From positions 1,736,001 through 1,800,000 of the forward strand of contig NZ_JACCFI010000001.1 of NCBI RefSeq assembly GCF_013410355.1: DNA of 64,000 bases, in the 5' to 3' direction. The notes beneath the pieces were generated by a model. That model did no database searches and had not been told where the DNA came from. It saw only the letters and a list, made by a program, of their open reading frames with translations. The DNA comes from Agromyces hippuratus. GTDB lineage: Bacteria > Actinomycetota > Actinomycetes > Actinomycetales > Microbacteriaceae. Both the position numbers and the translations under genes were made by a program. Positions within the stretch are counted from its first letter, which is position 1. Each line of letters opens with the position of its first letter. Below are positions 8,802 through 16,726 of the stretch, in pieces.

Positions 8802-9329
8802 TCAGTGGATGACGGCCTTCAGCACGATCAGGGCGACGCCGAACATGGCGGTGATGAGCGATCCCACGATTTGGACGGGCCACGCAGCACCCCGCCGGTG
8901 GAACGCGATGAACCCCAGCACGGCGAGCACGACGACCCCCGCCCAGAGGGCCGCCCAGATGGCGACGGGGTCGGGGATCGCCCGGGTGGCGCCGAGGAGC
9001 AGGATGAACAGCGGGATCGTCGCGGAGAGCAGGAGTCCGCGTGAACGCAGCAGGGCGATGCCGAACGACTCCTTCAGGCCCACCACTCGATCGTGGTCGA
9101 GGCCGTGATGGGCGACCGTGCCCGCGTAGACGTGCGCGGCCCAGAAGACCACGACGGTGACCGCGACGCTCCAGAACACGCGCCACGAGCTCTCGCCATG
9201 ACCTCCGGAGGCGACGATCATGCCGGAGACGAGCAGCACGCCGTAGACGGACTCCTCGGTGACGAACGTGGCCCGCACGATCCGGTGGGCCTGGCTCATG
9301 CCCTTCGCCGACGACTGCTGCTCGCTCAT
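8802..9329 (-). CDS. small integral membrane protein, function unknown
   Basis: A 175-residue protein with about four hydrophobic segments (VYGVLLVSGMIVASG, VFWSVAVTVVVFWAAHVYAG, LLLSATIPLFILLLGA, IWAALWAGVVVLAVLGFIAF, VGSLITAMFGVALIVL) and a conserved-looking HVYAGTVAHHGLDHDR loop rich in His and Asp. No family is recognised. ATG 9329 has GGAGGG directly in front, unusually close; the in-frame ATG 10 codons later has GAAGGG. It is the first gene of the minus-strand run leading through perM to purH. Confidence 0.6.
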   Translation of the reverse strand: MSEQQSSAKGMSQAHRIVRATFVTEESVYGVLLVSGMIVASGGHGESSWRVFWSVAVTVVVFWAAHVYAGTVAHHGLDHDRVVGLKESFGIALLRSRGLLLSATIPLFILLLGATRAIPDPVAIWAALWAGVVVLAVLGFIAFHRRGAAWPVQIVGSLITAMFGVALIVLKAVIH

Positions 9330-9669
9330 CCCTCCACTCTGGCACGGGACCCCGCGGTCAGGGAACGCGCGCGACGGGCGCATTTCCCGCGTCCGCCCCT
9401 CCCGAGGGACCCCCTGTTTTGGAGGGTGAGGATCATTCACCTTTGCTTCCGGGCGAATCGGCGCCGGGTGTAGCCTGCGCCTGACAGGCGTAGGACTCCT
9501 CTTCGGGTCTTGATGCTGCCGGCCGTCGCTTACCCGAGACGGCCGGACCGACGACAGGCACTTGCGCGCTTCGGCGCGCCGGCACACCGCCGCCCATCAC
9601 CACCCGCAGGGGAACCGATCGGCCATCCCCGACCGACCGGAAATTGCAACACCCCCAACGGAGGCGACG
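9330..9669 (+). promoter_or_regulatory. 340-bp non-coding region with structured leader before the secreted protein gene
   Basis: No credible gene is seen. Two hairpins stand out on the plus strand: arms ccggccgtc/gacggccgg at 9519-9546 (10-nt loop), and gcgcgc-ttcg-gcgcgc at 9564-9579 with a UUCG loop. A possible -10, TAGCCT, lies near 9473. GGAGG lies 5 nt before the ATG at 9670. The region therefore could give a leader of roughly 190 nt. The minus-strand gene starting at 9329 must also be promoted from here. Confidence 0.35.
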
Positions 9670-11712
9670 ATGTTTCGACGCGATACCACTCTGCCAAGCT
9701 CCATCCCCCCGGATCACCCCCGGAGGCGGCGAATGCGCATCGTCGCGGCCGCGGCCGCGGGCGCCCTCGTCATCACCGGGCTCGCGGTCACTCCCGCGCA
9801 GGCCGCGCATCCCGAGGTGAGCCTGACCGGCAGCGACTTCGAGATCGAGGATCCGGCATCGCCGGGCGGCGCGAACCTCAAGGTCGACGACGCCACGCCT
9901 CCATCGCTCGACTGGATGAACGTGAGCCAGGAGCAGACCACCGACATCGTCAACCCGAAGAACGACAATTCGTTCGGCCAGGGCGCGAAGGAGGACACCG
10001 AGGTGCCCACGGTCGTGACCGGCGGCATCCCGCCGAACAAGAGCGACCTGAAGAACTTCGGCCTCTACCTCGAGACCAACCTCAGCGGGCACCAGTTCCT
10101 GAACCTCTACTGGCACCGAGTCCAGGATCCGACCGGCACGACGAACATGGACTTCGAGTTCAACCAGTCGGAGACCCCGTCGGCCAATGGCGTCACACCC
10201 GTGCGGTCGCACGGTGACATGCTGATCCAGTACGACCTGGCGAACGGCGGCACGCGCCCCGAGCTGTCGGTGTCGAGGTGGCTCACCTCGTTCGGCCCGG
10301 CCCCGCTCAACGCGTGCGAAGCGGGCAGCCTGCCCTGTTGGTCGACGAAGGTCAACCTCAGTGCACTCGGCCTCGCGACCGGATCGATCAACACGACCGC
10401 GATCCCCTCGGGCGACTCCGATGGCCTCGGCGCGATCTCCGCGCGGACGTTCGGTGAGGCGACGGTCGACTTCACCGCACTCGCGAGCACGCTCGACGAG
10501 TGCAAGACGTTCGGCAGCGCGTACCTGAAGAGCCGGTCCTCCGACTCGTTCACTGCAGCACTGAAGGACTTCATCGCACCCATCGGCACCGGGTTCCCGA
10601 CGTGTGGCAACGTCACGATCCGCAAGGTCACCGATCCCGCGGGCTCGACCGTGGACTTCGAGTACACGAAGGACTTCACGAGCGACCCCCCCGACAGCAC
10701 CTTCACGTTGAGCGACGGCGAGTCGCAGTCGTTCAGTGAGGTGCCGATCGACACCGAGGGCCACGTGACCGAATCGACCCTGCCAGCCGGCTGGGATCTC
10801 GATCATGTCGACTGCGAAGCGAGTACTGACGGAGCGAATGTCACGATCGACGGCGCAGAGATCACCTTCAACCTCGATTCCGCCGACGACACGGTCGACT
10901 GCACGTACTACAACAAGGCGCGCGGAAAGATCATCGTCAAGAAGATCACGGATGACGGCATGGGATCGTTCGACTTCACGTCGGACACGCTCGATCCCGC
11001 AGCCTTCACGCTCACCACGACGGCTCCCGATGAGGCCGGCGAGGCCTCGAGGGACTTCGAAGACCTGCTGCCGGGAACGTACGACGTCGCCGAGACCGTG
11101 CCCGCAGGCTGGAACCTCCAGTCGAGCGAGTGCGACGACCAGTCGCCCGTGACCGCGATCGACGTCTCTGCCGGCGAGACGGTGACATGCACCTTCGTCA
11201 ACAGCCGAGAGGTCGGCGCGATCAAGATCGTGAAGACCCGCAAGCACGCGGCGACTGGATCGGGCGACTACCCGCACCAGGGCGTGACGTTCACCGTCAC
11301 CGGCGGCGAGCTGCCTCCGGAAGGGGTGCAGGCCATGACCGGCGCCGATGGCACCGTGTGCGTTCCCGGACTCCTCGTGAGCGCGTTCGCCGGCAACTAC
11401 ACCGTCACCGAGTCGGTGCCGGCGGGGTACCACCTGGTCGGCCCCAACGGCCGGACGGCGACGGTCGTCGAGAGCGAGGGCGATTGCGATCCGATCACTC
11501 CCGAAGCGACGGTGTCGTTCCAGAACATGCCGCTGACGAACCTCACGGTCTCGGTCGACTCGCAGGTCGACGGCGGCACCAAGTCGACGATCGACTGCGT
11601 GCCCGGCCTGCCGGAACCGGACCAGGCGACTGGCCCGAACGGAGACGGTTCGCTCACCCTCAATGACCTGGAACCGCAGGTGGTGACGTGCACGATCGTC
11701 ATCGACCCCTGA
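9670..11712 (+). CDS. secreted protein with prealbumin-like repeat domains
   Basis: A 680-residue exported protein. A run of Arg (about 18-23) and a hydrophobic stretch lead to a signal-peptidase site after PAQA (about 45). Residues 46-312 form an unrecognised N-terminal region. They are followed by four related beta-rich domains starting near 313 (GNVTIRKV), 418 (GKIIVKKI), 517 (GAIKIVKT) and 623 (LTNLTVSV); the first three carry the ETVPAGW/ESVPAGY-type signature of SpaA/prealbumin-like folds, and Cys pairs (VDC/CTY-like) recur. There is no sortase motif or C-terminal anchor, so it may be released or held by other means. A function in surface attachment is only suggested by the fold. A 3' fragment of a relative follows at 11778. 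Confidence 0.8.
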   Translation: MFRRDTTLPSSIPPDHPRRRRMRIVAAAAAGALVITGLAVTPAQAAHPEVSLTGSDFEIEDPASPGGANLKVDDATPPSLDWMNVSQEQTTDIVNPKNDNSFGQGAKEDTEVPTVVTGGIPPNKSDLKNFGLYLETNLSGHQFLNLYWHRVQDPTGTTNMDFEFNQSETPSANGVTPVRSHGDMLIQYDLANGGTRPELSVSRWLTSFGPAPLNACEAGSLPCWSTKVNLSALGLATGSINTTAIPSGDSDGLGAISARTFGEATVDFTALASTLDECKTFGSAYLKSRSSDSFTAALKDFIAPIGTGFPTCGNVTIRKVTDPAGSTVDFEYTKDFTSDPPDSTFTLSDGESQSFSEVPIDTEGHVTESTLPAGWDLDHVDCEASTDGANVTIDGAEITFNLDSADDTVDCTYYNKARGKIIVKKITDDGMGSFDFTSDTLDPAAFTLTTTAPDEAGEASRDFEDLLPGTYDVAETVPAGWNLQSSECDDQSPVTAIDVSAGETVTCTFVNSREVGAIKIVKTRKHAATGSGDYPHQGVTFTVTGGELPPEGVQAMTGADGTVCVPGLLVSAFAGNYTVTESVPAGYHLVGPNGRTATVVESEGDCDPITPEATVSFQNMPLTNLTVSVDSQVDGGTKSTIDCVPGLPEPDQATGPNGDGSLTLNDLEPQVVTCTIVIDP

Positions 11713-11737
11713 CCGGAAGGCGACTGAACGAATGACG

Positions 11738-11770
11738 AGGGGCCCCGCCGGCATCGCCGGCGGGGCCCCT
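11738..11770 (+). terminator. strong hairpin after the secreted protein gene
   Basis: A perfect 15-bp stem (arm aggggccccgccggc) with a 3-nt loop, 25 bp past the stop, followed by only a short T-run. Its position and stability indicate a terminator. Confidence 0.8.
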
Positions 11771-11777
11771 TCACGCG

Positions 11778-11852
11778 TATCCAGGCCCGAGCGTGACGAT
11801 CACCGACCTGCAACCGCGGGTCGTGGTCTGCACCATCGAGATCGACCCGTGA
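11778..11852 (+). pseudogene. 3' remnant of a paralogue of the secreted protein gene
   Basis: After the terminator, an open stretch encodes PSVTITDLQPRVVVCTIEIDP and then TGA. The true gene ends GSLTLNDLEPQVVTCTIVIDP, giving 13 of 21 identical residues by eye. There is no start codon or upstream body, so about 20-25 codons remain of a former tandem copy. It is followed by its own hairpin at 11874-11910 with the same CCCCGCCGG core as the first terminator. Confidence 0.75.
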
Positions 11853-11873
11853 CCTGAACAGGAGTGGATGCAC

Positions 11874-11910
11874 GAAGCTGCCCCGCCGGAGTTCCCGGCG
11901 GGGCAGCTTC
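11874..11910 (+). terminator. second hairpin, after the paralogue remnant
   Basis: A perfect 16-bp stem (arm gaagctgccccgccgg) with loop agttc. It appears to be the terminator that belonged to the decayed paralogue; read on the minus strand it may also back up termination of sucD. Confidence 0.75.
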
Positions 11911-11918
11911 ATGCGTGC

Positions 11919-11940
11919 AGCGGATGTCGCGGCATCCGCT
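11919..11940 (-). terminator. hairpin downstream of sucD built on the GGATGCC motif
   Basis: Arms agcggatgtcg and cggcatccgct pair over 11 bp with one G:U, starting 7 bp past the sucD stop. Probably the sucCD terminator; it has no U-tract. Confidence 0.6.
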
Positions 11941-11946
11941 CGATCG

Positions 11947-12849
11947 TTACAGCGCCGCGTAGACCTCGCGAAGCAGCTGTGCGGTCTCGGACGGCGTCTT
12001 GCCGACCTTGACGCCGGCGGCCTCGAGGGCCTCCTTCTTCGCCTGCGCGGTGCCCGCCGAGCCCGAGACGATGGCGCCGGCGTGGCCCATGGTCTTGCCC
12101 TCGGGAGCCGTGAAGCCGGCGACGTAGCCGACGACCGGCTTCGTGACGTTGGCCTTGATGAAGTCGGCCGCGCGTTCTTCGGCGTCGCCGCCGATCTCGC
12201 CGATCATCACGATCGCCTTGGTCTCGGGGTCGGCCTCGAACGCGGCGAGCGCGTCGATGTGCGTCGTGCCGATGATGGGGTCGCCGCCGATGCCGATCGC
12301 GGTCGAGAAGCCGAGGTCGCGCAGCTCGTACATCATCTGGTACGTGAGCGTGCCCGACTTCGACACGAGGCCGATCGGGCCCTTGCCGGTGATGTTCGCC
12401 GGCGTGATGCCGACGAGGGCCTCGCCGGGGCTGATGATGCCGGGGCAGTTCGGGCCGATGATGCGCGTCGCGTTGCCCTTCTCCTGGGCGTAGGCCCAGA
12501 ACTCAGCGGAGTCCTGCACGGGCACGCCTTCGGTGATGATCACGAGGAGCGGGATCGAGGCGTCGATGGCCTCGACCACGGCATCCTTCGTGAAGGCCGG
12601 CGGAACGAAGGCGATGGAGACATCCGCCCCCGTCTGCTCCATGGCCTCGGCGACCGAGGCGAACACCGGAAGCTCGACCGGGTTGCCTGCTGCATCGTGG
12701 TGCAGCACCGTGGTGCCGGCCTTGCGCGCGTTCACGCCGCCGACCACCTGGGTGCCCGCCGCGAGCATGCGCGACGTGTGCTTGGAGCCCTCGCCACCGG
12801 TGATGCCCTGGACGATGACCTTGGAGTCCTTGTTGAGGAAGATCGTCAT
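11947..12849 (-). CDS. sucD: succinate-CoA ligase, alpha subunit
   Basis: Forms with SucC the TCA-cycle enzyme converting succinyl-CoA to succinate with nucleotide triphosphate formation. The 300-residue protein begins with the CoA-binding domain (QGITGGEGSKHT near residue 15) and carries the phospho-His in GHAGAIVSG (about 245). The length equals that of typical alpha subunits. It lies 15 bp downstream of sucC in one operon, and the start is ATG 12849, preceded by AAGGG. sucCD near perM and pcrA is also found in mycobacteria. Confidence 0.97.
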   Translation of the reverse strand: MTIFLNKDSKVIVQGITGGEGSKHTSRMLAAGTQVVGGVNARKAGTTVLHHDAAGNPVELPVFASVAEAMEQTGADVSIAFVPPAFTKDAVVEAIDASIPLLVIITEGVPVQDSAEFWAYAQEKGNATRIIGPNCPGIISPGEALVGITPANITGKGPIGLVSKSGTLTYQMMYELRDLGFSTAIGIGGDPIIGTTHIDALAAFEADPETKAIVMIGEIGGDAEERAADFIKANVTKPVVGYVAGFTAPEGKTMGHAGAIVSGSAGTAQAKKEALEAAGVKVGKTPSETAQLLREVYAAL

Positions 12850-12864
12850 GTCTGAATCCCTTAC

Positions 12865-14031
12865 TTACGCGGCGTTCGCCAGCTCGGCGGCCTTGTCGGC
12901 GCCCTGGTCCATGTTCTCGGCGAGCGTCACGAGCGGGTGCGCGGCCTCTGCGAGGATGCGACGACCCTCTTCGACGTTGTTGCCGTCGAGGCGCACGACG
13001 AGCGGCTTGTTCGCGGCCGAGCCGAGCTCGGCGAGCGCGCCCACGATGCCCTTGGCGACCTGGTCGCACGCCGTGATGCCGCCGAAGACGTTCACGAAGA
13101 CGCTCTTGACCTGCGGGTCGCCGAGGATGATGCCGAGGCCGTTGGCCATGACCTCTGCCGAGGCTCCGCCGCCGATGTCGAGGAAGTTGGCGGGCTTGAC
13201 GCCGCCGTGGTTCTCGCCGGCGTAGGCGACCACGTCGAGGGTCGACATGACGAGGCCCGCGCCGTTGCCGATGATGCCGACCTGGCCGTCGAGCTTGACG
13301 TAGTTGAGGTCGAGCTCCTTCGCAGCGGCCTCGAGCGGGTCTGCGGCAGCCTTGTCCTCGAGGAGGGCGTGGTTGGCGTGACGGAACTCGGCGTTCTCGT
13401 CGAGCGTGACCTTGCCGTCGAGCGCGACGACGTTGCCGTCTTCATCGAGGATCAGCGGGTTCACCTCGACGAGCGTCGCGTCTTCGCCCTTGTAGACCTC
13501 GTAGAGCTTCACGAAGACGTCGGCGACCTTGTCGACGAGCTCGGCCGGGAAGTTCGCGGCGACCGCGATCTCGCGGGCCTTGGCCGCGTCGATGCCGGCG
13601 ATCGGGTCGACCTCGACGCGAGCGAGCGCCTCGGGCTTCTCGACCGCGAGCTGCTCGATCTCCATGCCGCCCTCGACGCTCGTGAGCGAGAGGTAGGAGC
13701 GGTTGGCCCGGTCGAGCAGCACCGAGAAGTAGAACTCCTGCGCGATGCGGGCGCCGCCGGCGACCATGACGCGCTTGACGACGTGGCCCTTGATGTCGAG
13801 ACCGAGGATCGCCTGCGCGGCCTCGTACGCCTCGTCGGGGTTCTTCGCGACCTTGACGCCGCCGGCCTTGCCGCGGCCGCCCGTCTTCACCTGGGCCTTG
13901 ACGACCACGACGCCGCCGAGCTTCTCGGCGGCCGCGCGCACCTCATCGGCGGTGTCGGCGACGATGCCCGGGAGCACGGGGACGCCGTACTGCTCGAACA
14001 GGTCTCTGGCCTGGTACTCGTAAAGATCCAC
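12865..14031 (-). CDS. sucC: succinate-CoA ligase, beta subunit
   Basis: The 388-residue beta subunit binds nucleotide and succinate. It starts MDLYEYQARDLFEQYGVPV, typical of the family, with the ATP-grasp fold visible through KTGGRGKAGGVK (about 47-58), VEVNPL (about 193) and NGAGLVMST (about 256) in the C-terminal CoA-ligase part. The start codon is GTG at 14031, with GGAAG upstream. It is the first gene of the sucC-sucD operon and divergent from the VIT-family gene; the 249 bp between them must hold both promoters. Confidence 0.97.
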   Translation of the reverse strand: MDLYEYQARDLFEQYGVPVLPGIVADTADEVRAAAEKLGGVVVVKAQVKTGGRGKAGGVKVAKNPDEAYEAAQAILGLDIKGHVVKRVMVAGGARIAQEFYFSVLLDRANRSYLSLTSVEGGMEIEQLAVEKPEALARVEVDPIAGIDAAKAREIAVAANFPAELVDKVADVFVKLYEVYKGEDATLVEVNPLILDEDGNVVALDGKVTLDENAEFRHANHALLEDKAAADPLEAAAKELDLNYVKLDGQVGIIGNGAGLVMSTLDVVAYAGENHGGVKPANFLDIGGGASAEVMANGLGIILGDPQVKSVFVNVFGGITACDQVAKGIVGALAELGSAANKPLVVRLDGNNVEEGRRILAEAAHPLVTLAENMDQGADKAAELANAA

Positions 14032-14223
14032 GCTCTACTTCCAATCGATCCGCACGCGCGAGAGCGCACAGGGGCTGGTGGGTGTCGGCCCGACCCGCCG
14101 AAGAATCTCGACGTCAAGATAAGTAGGGCCAAGTTCCATGCTACTCCTCCCGTTCCGCGCGACCGAACCGGGCCCCGACGACGACGGATGCCCTGCGCAC
14201 CGGCGCACACATGGACTCACTCC

Positions 14224-14241
14224 GGTGAGGAGAGGCTCACC
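14224..14241 (+). promoter_or_regulatory. small inverted repeat before the VIT-family gene
   Basis: Arms ggtgag and ctcacc are separated by gagagg, 40 bp before the start of the transporter gene. It could be an operator, for example metal-responsive, but the arms are only 6 bp and no known consensus is matched. Confidence 0.25.
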
Positions 14242-14280
14242 AAGCTGGTTCCGTCTCGCCCCGAGTGCGAGACTGGCGCC

Positions 14281-15000
14281 ATGACCGACCTGGGCGAACC
14301 GATCCACCGCGCCGATCCTCACGAGGTCTCGGTGCATGCCAAGCTCAATTGGCTGCGGGCGGGAGTGCTCGGCGCGAACGACGGCATCGTCTCCGTCGCC
14401 GCGCTCGTGGTCGGCGTCGCCGCCGCCGCCAACGACGTCGGCCCGATCCTCATCGCCGGCGTCGCCGCAGTGGTCGCGGGCGCGATCTCGATGGGGCTCG
14501 GCGAGTACGTGTCGGTGTCGAGCCAGCGCGACACCGAGCGTGCGCTCATCGCGAAGGAGCGCTGGGAGCTCGAGACCATGCCTCTGCAGGAGCTCGCAGA
14601 GCTGGCGGGGCTCTACCGCGCGAAGGGACTCGCCCCGGACACGGCCGAGGCCGTGGCGCGCGAGCTCACCGCGCACGACGCGCTCGCCGCACACCTCGAG
14701 ACCGAGTTGCACATCAACCAGGACGACGTCGCGAGCCCATGGCATGCGGCCGGGGCATCCGCCCTCGCATTCCTGGCCGGAGCGGTGCTGCCGATGCTCG
14801 CGATCCTCCTGCCGCCGCCGGAGTGGCGCATCGTCACGACGTTCGTCGCGGTCATCGTGGCGCTCGCCATCACCGGTTGGTTGAGCGCCTGGATCGGCGG
14901 GAGTCCGAGACTGCGCGCGATCCTGCGCGTCACGATCGGCGGCGCACTGGCCCTCGGCGTCACATGGGCGATCGGCGGACTGCTCGGAGTAGCCGTATAG
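14281..15000 (+). CDS. VIT1/CCC1 family membrane transporter
   Basis: A 239-residue member of the vacuolar iron transporter family, which moves Fe2+ or Mn2+ across membranes. N-terminal HAKLNWLRAGVLGANDGIVS is the family signature, followed by paired hydrophobic segments (AALVVGVAAAAND, ILIAGVAAVVAGAISMGLGEYVS), a hydrophilic helical region with many Glu (about 80-150) expected to bind metal, and three C-terminal membrane segments. A GAGACT box lies 6 nt before the ATG with no ribosome-binding site, fitting a leaderless transcript. Metal identity is unknown. Confidence 0.88.
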   Translation: MTDLGEPIHRADPHEVSVHAKLNWLRAGVLGANDGIVSVAALVVGVAAAANDVGPILIAGVAAVVAGAISMGLGEYVSVSSQRDTERALIAKERWELETMPLQELAELAGLYRAKGLAPDTAEAVARELTAHDALAAHLETELHINQDDVASPWHAAGASALAFLAGAVLPMLAILLPPPEWRIVTTFVAVIVALAITGWLSAWIGGSPRLRAILRVTIGGALALGVTWAIGGLLGVAV

Positions 15001-15043
15001 CGACGGTGAGGCGGCTTCCCTCGTGCAGCACGGCGATCACGCC

Positions 15044-15064
15044 GATCGTCGCGAGCCGACGATC
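15044..15064. terminator. inverted repeat between convergent genes
   Basis: Arms gatcgtcg and cgacgatc with a 5-nt loop lie in the 69 bp between the converging VIT-family and NUDIX genes. It could terminate transcription from both sides; the stem is only 8 bp and no U-tract follows. Confidence 0.4.
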
Positions 15065-15069
15065 CGCGA

Positions 15070-15612
15070 TCAGCGGATGCGCCCGAGCTCGGCGGCCGCA
15101 TAGAAGAGCGCGGCGATCGTCTCGCCGTCGGTGATCGCGCCGGTCGAGACTATGCCGACGGCCTCGGCGAACGGCACCGCCTGCACGACGCTGATGCCCT
15201 CCTCCGCCTGCGAATCGGCGACGGATGCCACGTGCCGCAGGCCCGTGGCGAGGTACACGGTCTCGGCAGCGCGGCAGACGCCGTTGAGCGCGGTCATCCT
15301 GCCGATCTCGCGCCACTCCGCCGCCTCGTGGCCGGTCTCCTCGAGCAACTCCCTCCGTGCGGCGACGAGCGGCTCCTCGCCGTCGGTGCCGCCCGCGGGA
15401 ACCTCGATCGACGGGCCGACCGTGTGCCGGTCGATCGTGACGAGGAGCACCTCGTCGTCGTCGGTCATCGCGACGACGAACACGGCGTCGTTGCGGAGCT
15501 CGACGACGCCGTAGATGCCGTCGGTGCCGTCGGGCCGGACCACCTCGTCTTCGGTGACGGTGATCCACTGGTTCTCGTACACGGTGCGCCGTTCGCGCGT
15601 GGGCCAGGTCAT
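15070..15612 (-). CDS. NUDIX hydrolase
   Basis: A 180-residue hydrolase with a complete NUDIX box, from GGTDGEEPL through ARRELLEETG (about residues 66-88), preceded by VGPSIEVPAG. Overall arrangement (YENQWITVTEDEV near the N terminus) resembles the ADP-ribose pyrophosphatase subgroup, so a nucleoside diphosphate derivative is the likely substrate. The ATG overlaps the FUSC gene's stop (ATGA) and has GAGGAG 5 nt upstream. It is the last gene of a pcrA-FUSC-NUDIX run. Confidence 0.88.
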   Translation of the reverse strand: MTWPTRERRTVYENQWITVTEDEVVRPDGTDGIYGVVELRNDAVFVVAMTDDDEVLLVTIDRHTVGPSIEVPAGGTDGEEPLVAARRELLEETGHEAAEWREIGRMTALNGVCRAAETVYLATGLRHVASVADSQAEEGISVVQAVPFAEAVGIVSTGAITDGETIAALFYAAAELGRIR

Positions 15613-16724
15613 GGTTGCTCCTCGGGTCGGATGCTCGGCGTGGCCATGGTCGGCGGCGGCATCGGCACGTGTTCGACGAACCGACGGGCGAGCAGCACCG
15701 CCGCGACGCCGAGCGCCGCACCGACGACCGTCTCGACGAGCCGGTCGCCGAGCAGCACCGGCAGCGGTGTCGGGCTGGCGAGGTGCGCAACCGTGAGGGC
15801 GAGCGGGGTGACGAAGACGAGTGCGGCGCCGTAGTGTCGTCCGACGAGGATCTCGGCGCCGAACTGGCAGACCGCGATCACCACGATGAGCACCGCGATC
15901 GGCGGCTCGGGCCACAGCACGAGCGCGGCCGCGCCGACACCGATCGCCGTGCCGACGACCCGATGCCAGGCTCGTTGCACGGTGTGGGCGGCGCGGGCCG
16001 GCGGAATCACGGCGACGGCGCTCACGACGGCCCAGTACGGGTGGCCGATGCCGAACGCGATGGCGACTCCCCCGGCGGCGAGCGCGGCGACCACGTTCTG
16101 CACCACGTTCAGCCAGACCCGCGGGTCGGTCGAGGCGCGCGGGCGCACCGGCGCCTGCCGGGGCAGCGCCTTGAAGAGCGCCCGTTCGCGCGTGGCCACG
16201 ACGCGGCGCAGCAGCCACCCCGACATCGCGAGCAGCCATGCGAACGCCGTTGCTGCTGCGGCGACGCCCCAACGGAGCCAGCCGCTGCCGTCGTCGACGG
16301 GCTGGGCCGCGCAGACGAGCACCGCGAAGACCGCGAACAGCGGGCCCGACGGCGTCACTCCGAGCGTGTTGTAGACGAGGATCACGAGCGTGATCACGAC
16401 CGCCAGCACGAGCGCCTCGACGGCGACCGGCGCGTGCACGACCGAGAGCAGGATGCCGGCGCCGATCGAGCCGAGCTGCACCGCGCCGGCCGCCGTGACC
16501 GTGCGCAGCCGCGTGCGGTACGGCTCGCTCCGGCCGAAGATCGCCGTCATGCCGCCGAACGCCGCGTATGCGGCGAGGTCGACCCGGCCGAGCGCGACGA
16601 GCACCGTGAGCGGCACGACCGCGGCGAGCGCGGCGCGCAGGGCCACCTCGAGGTCGAGTGCCCGGAGGGAGCGGAGCCGCGCGACGAGGCCCACGGGCCG
16701 TGGGCCGCCCTGCGCTTCGGCCAT
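15609..16724 (-). CDS. FUSC-family membrane protein
   Basis: A 371-residue protein of the fusaric-acid-resistance/aromatic-acid-exporter type. Two blocks of membrane segments (about residues 28-170 and 205-345) are separated by a basic cytoplasmic stretch (RRVVATRERALFKALPRQ). HPYWAVVSAVAVIPP is the conserved second-block motif. Such proteins are often exporters of aromatic acids, but the substrate here is unknown. It begins 2 bp after pcrA ends and overlaps the NUDIX gene by 4 bp, so all three are co-transcribed. Confidence 0.8.
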   Translation of the reverse strand: MAEAQGGPRPVGLVARLRSLRALDLEVALRAALAAVVPLTVLVALGRVDLAAYAAFGGMTAIFGRSEPYRTRLRTVTAAGAVQLGSIGAGILLSVVHAPVAVEALVLAVVITLVILVYNTLGVTPSGPLFAVFAVLVCAAQPVDDGSGWLRWGVAAAATAFAWLLAMSGWLLRRVVATRERALFKALPRQAPVRPRASTDPRVWLNVVQNVVAALAAGGVAIAFGIGHPYWAVVSAVAVIPPARAAHTVQRAWHRVVGTAIGVGAAALVLWPEPPIAVLIVVIAVCQFGAEILVGRHYGAALVFVTPLALTVAHLASPTPLPVLLGDRLVETVVGAALGVAAVLLARRFVEHVPMPPPTMATPSIRPEEQP

Positions 16725-16726
16725 CG

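Noticed and set aside
11778..11852. The short frame as a real small gene
   Set aside because: No start codon or ribosome-binding site; its similarity to the adjacent gene's last residues shows it is a remnant.
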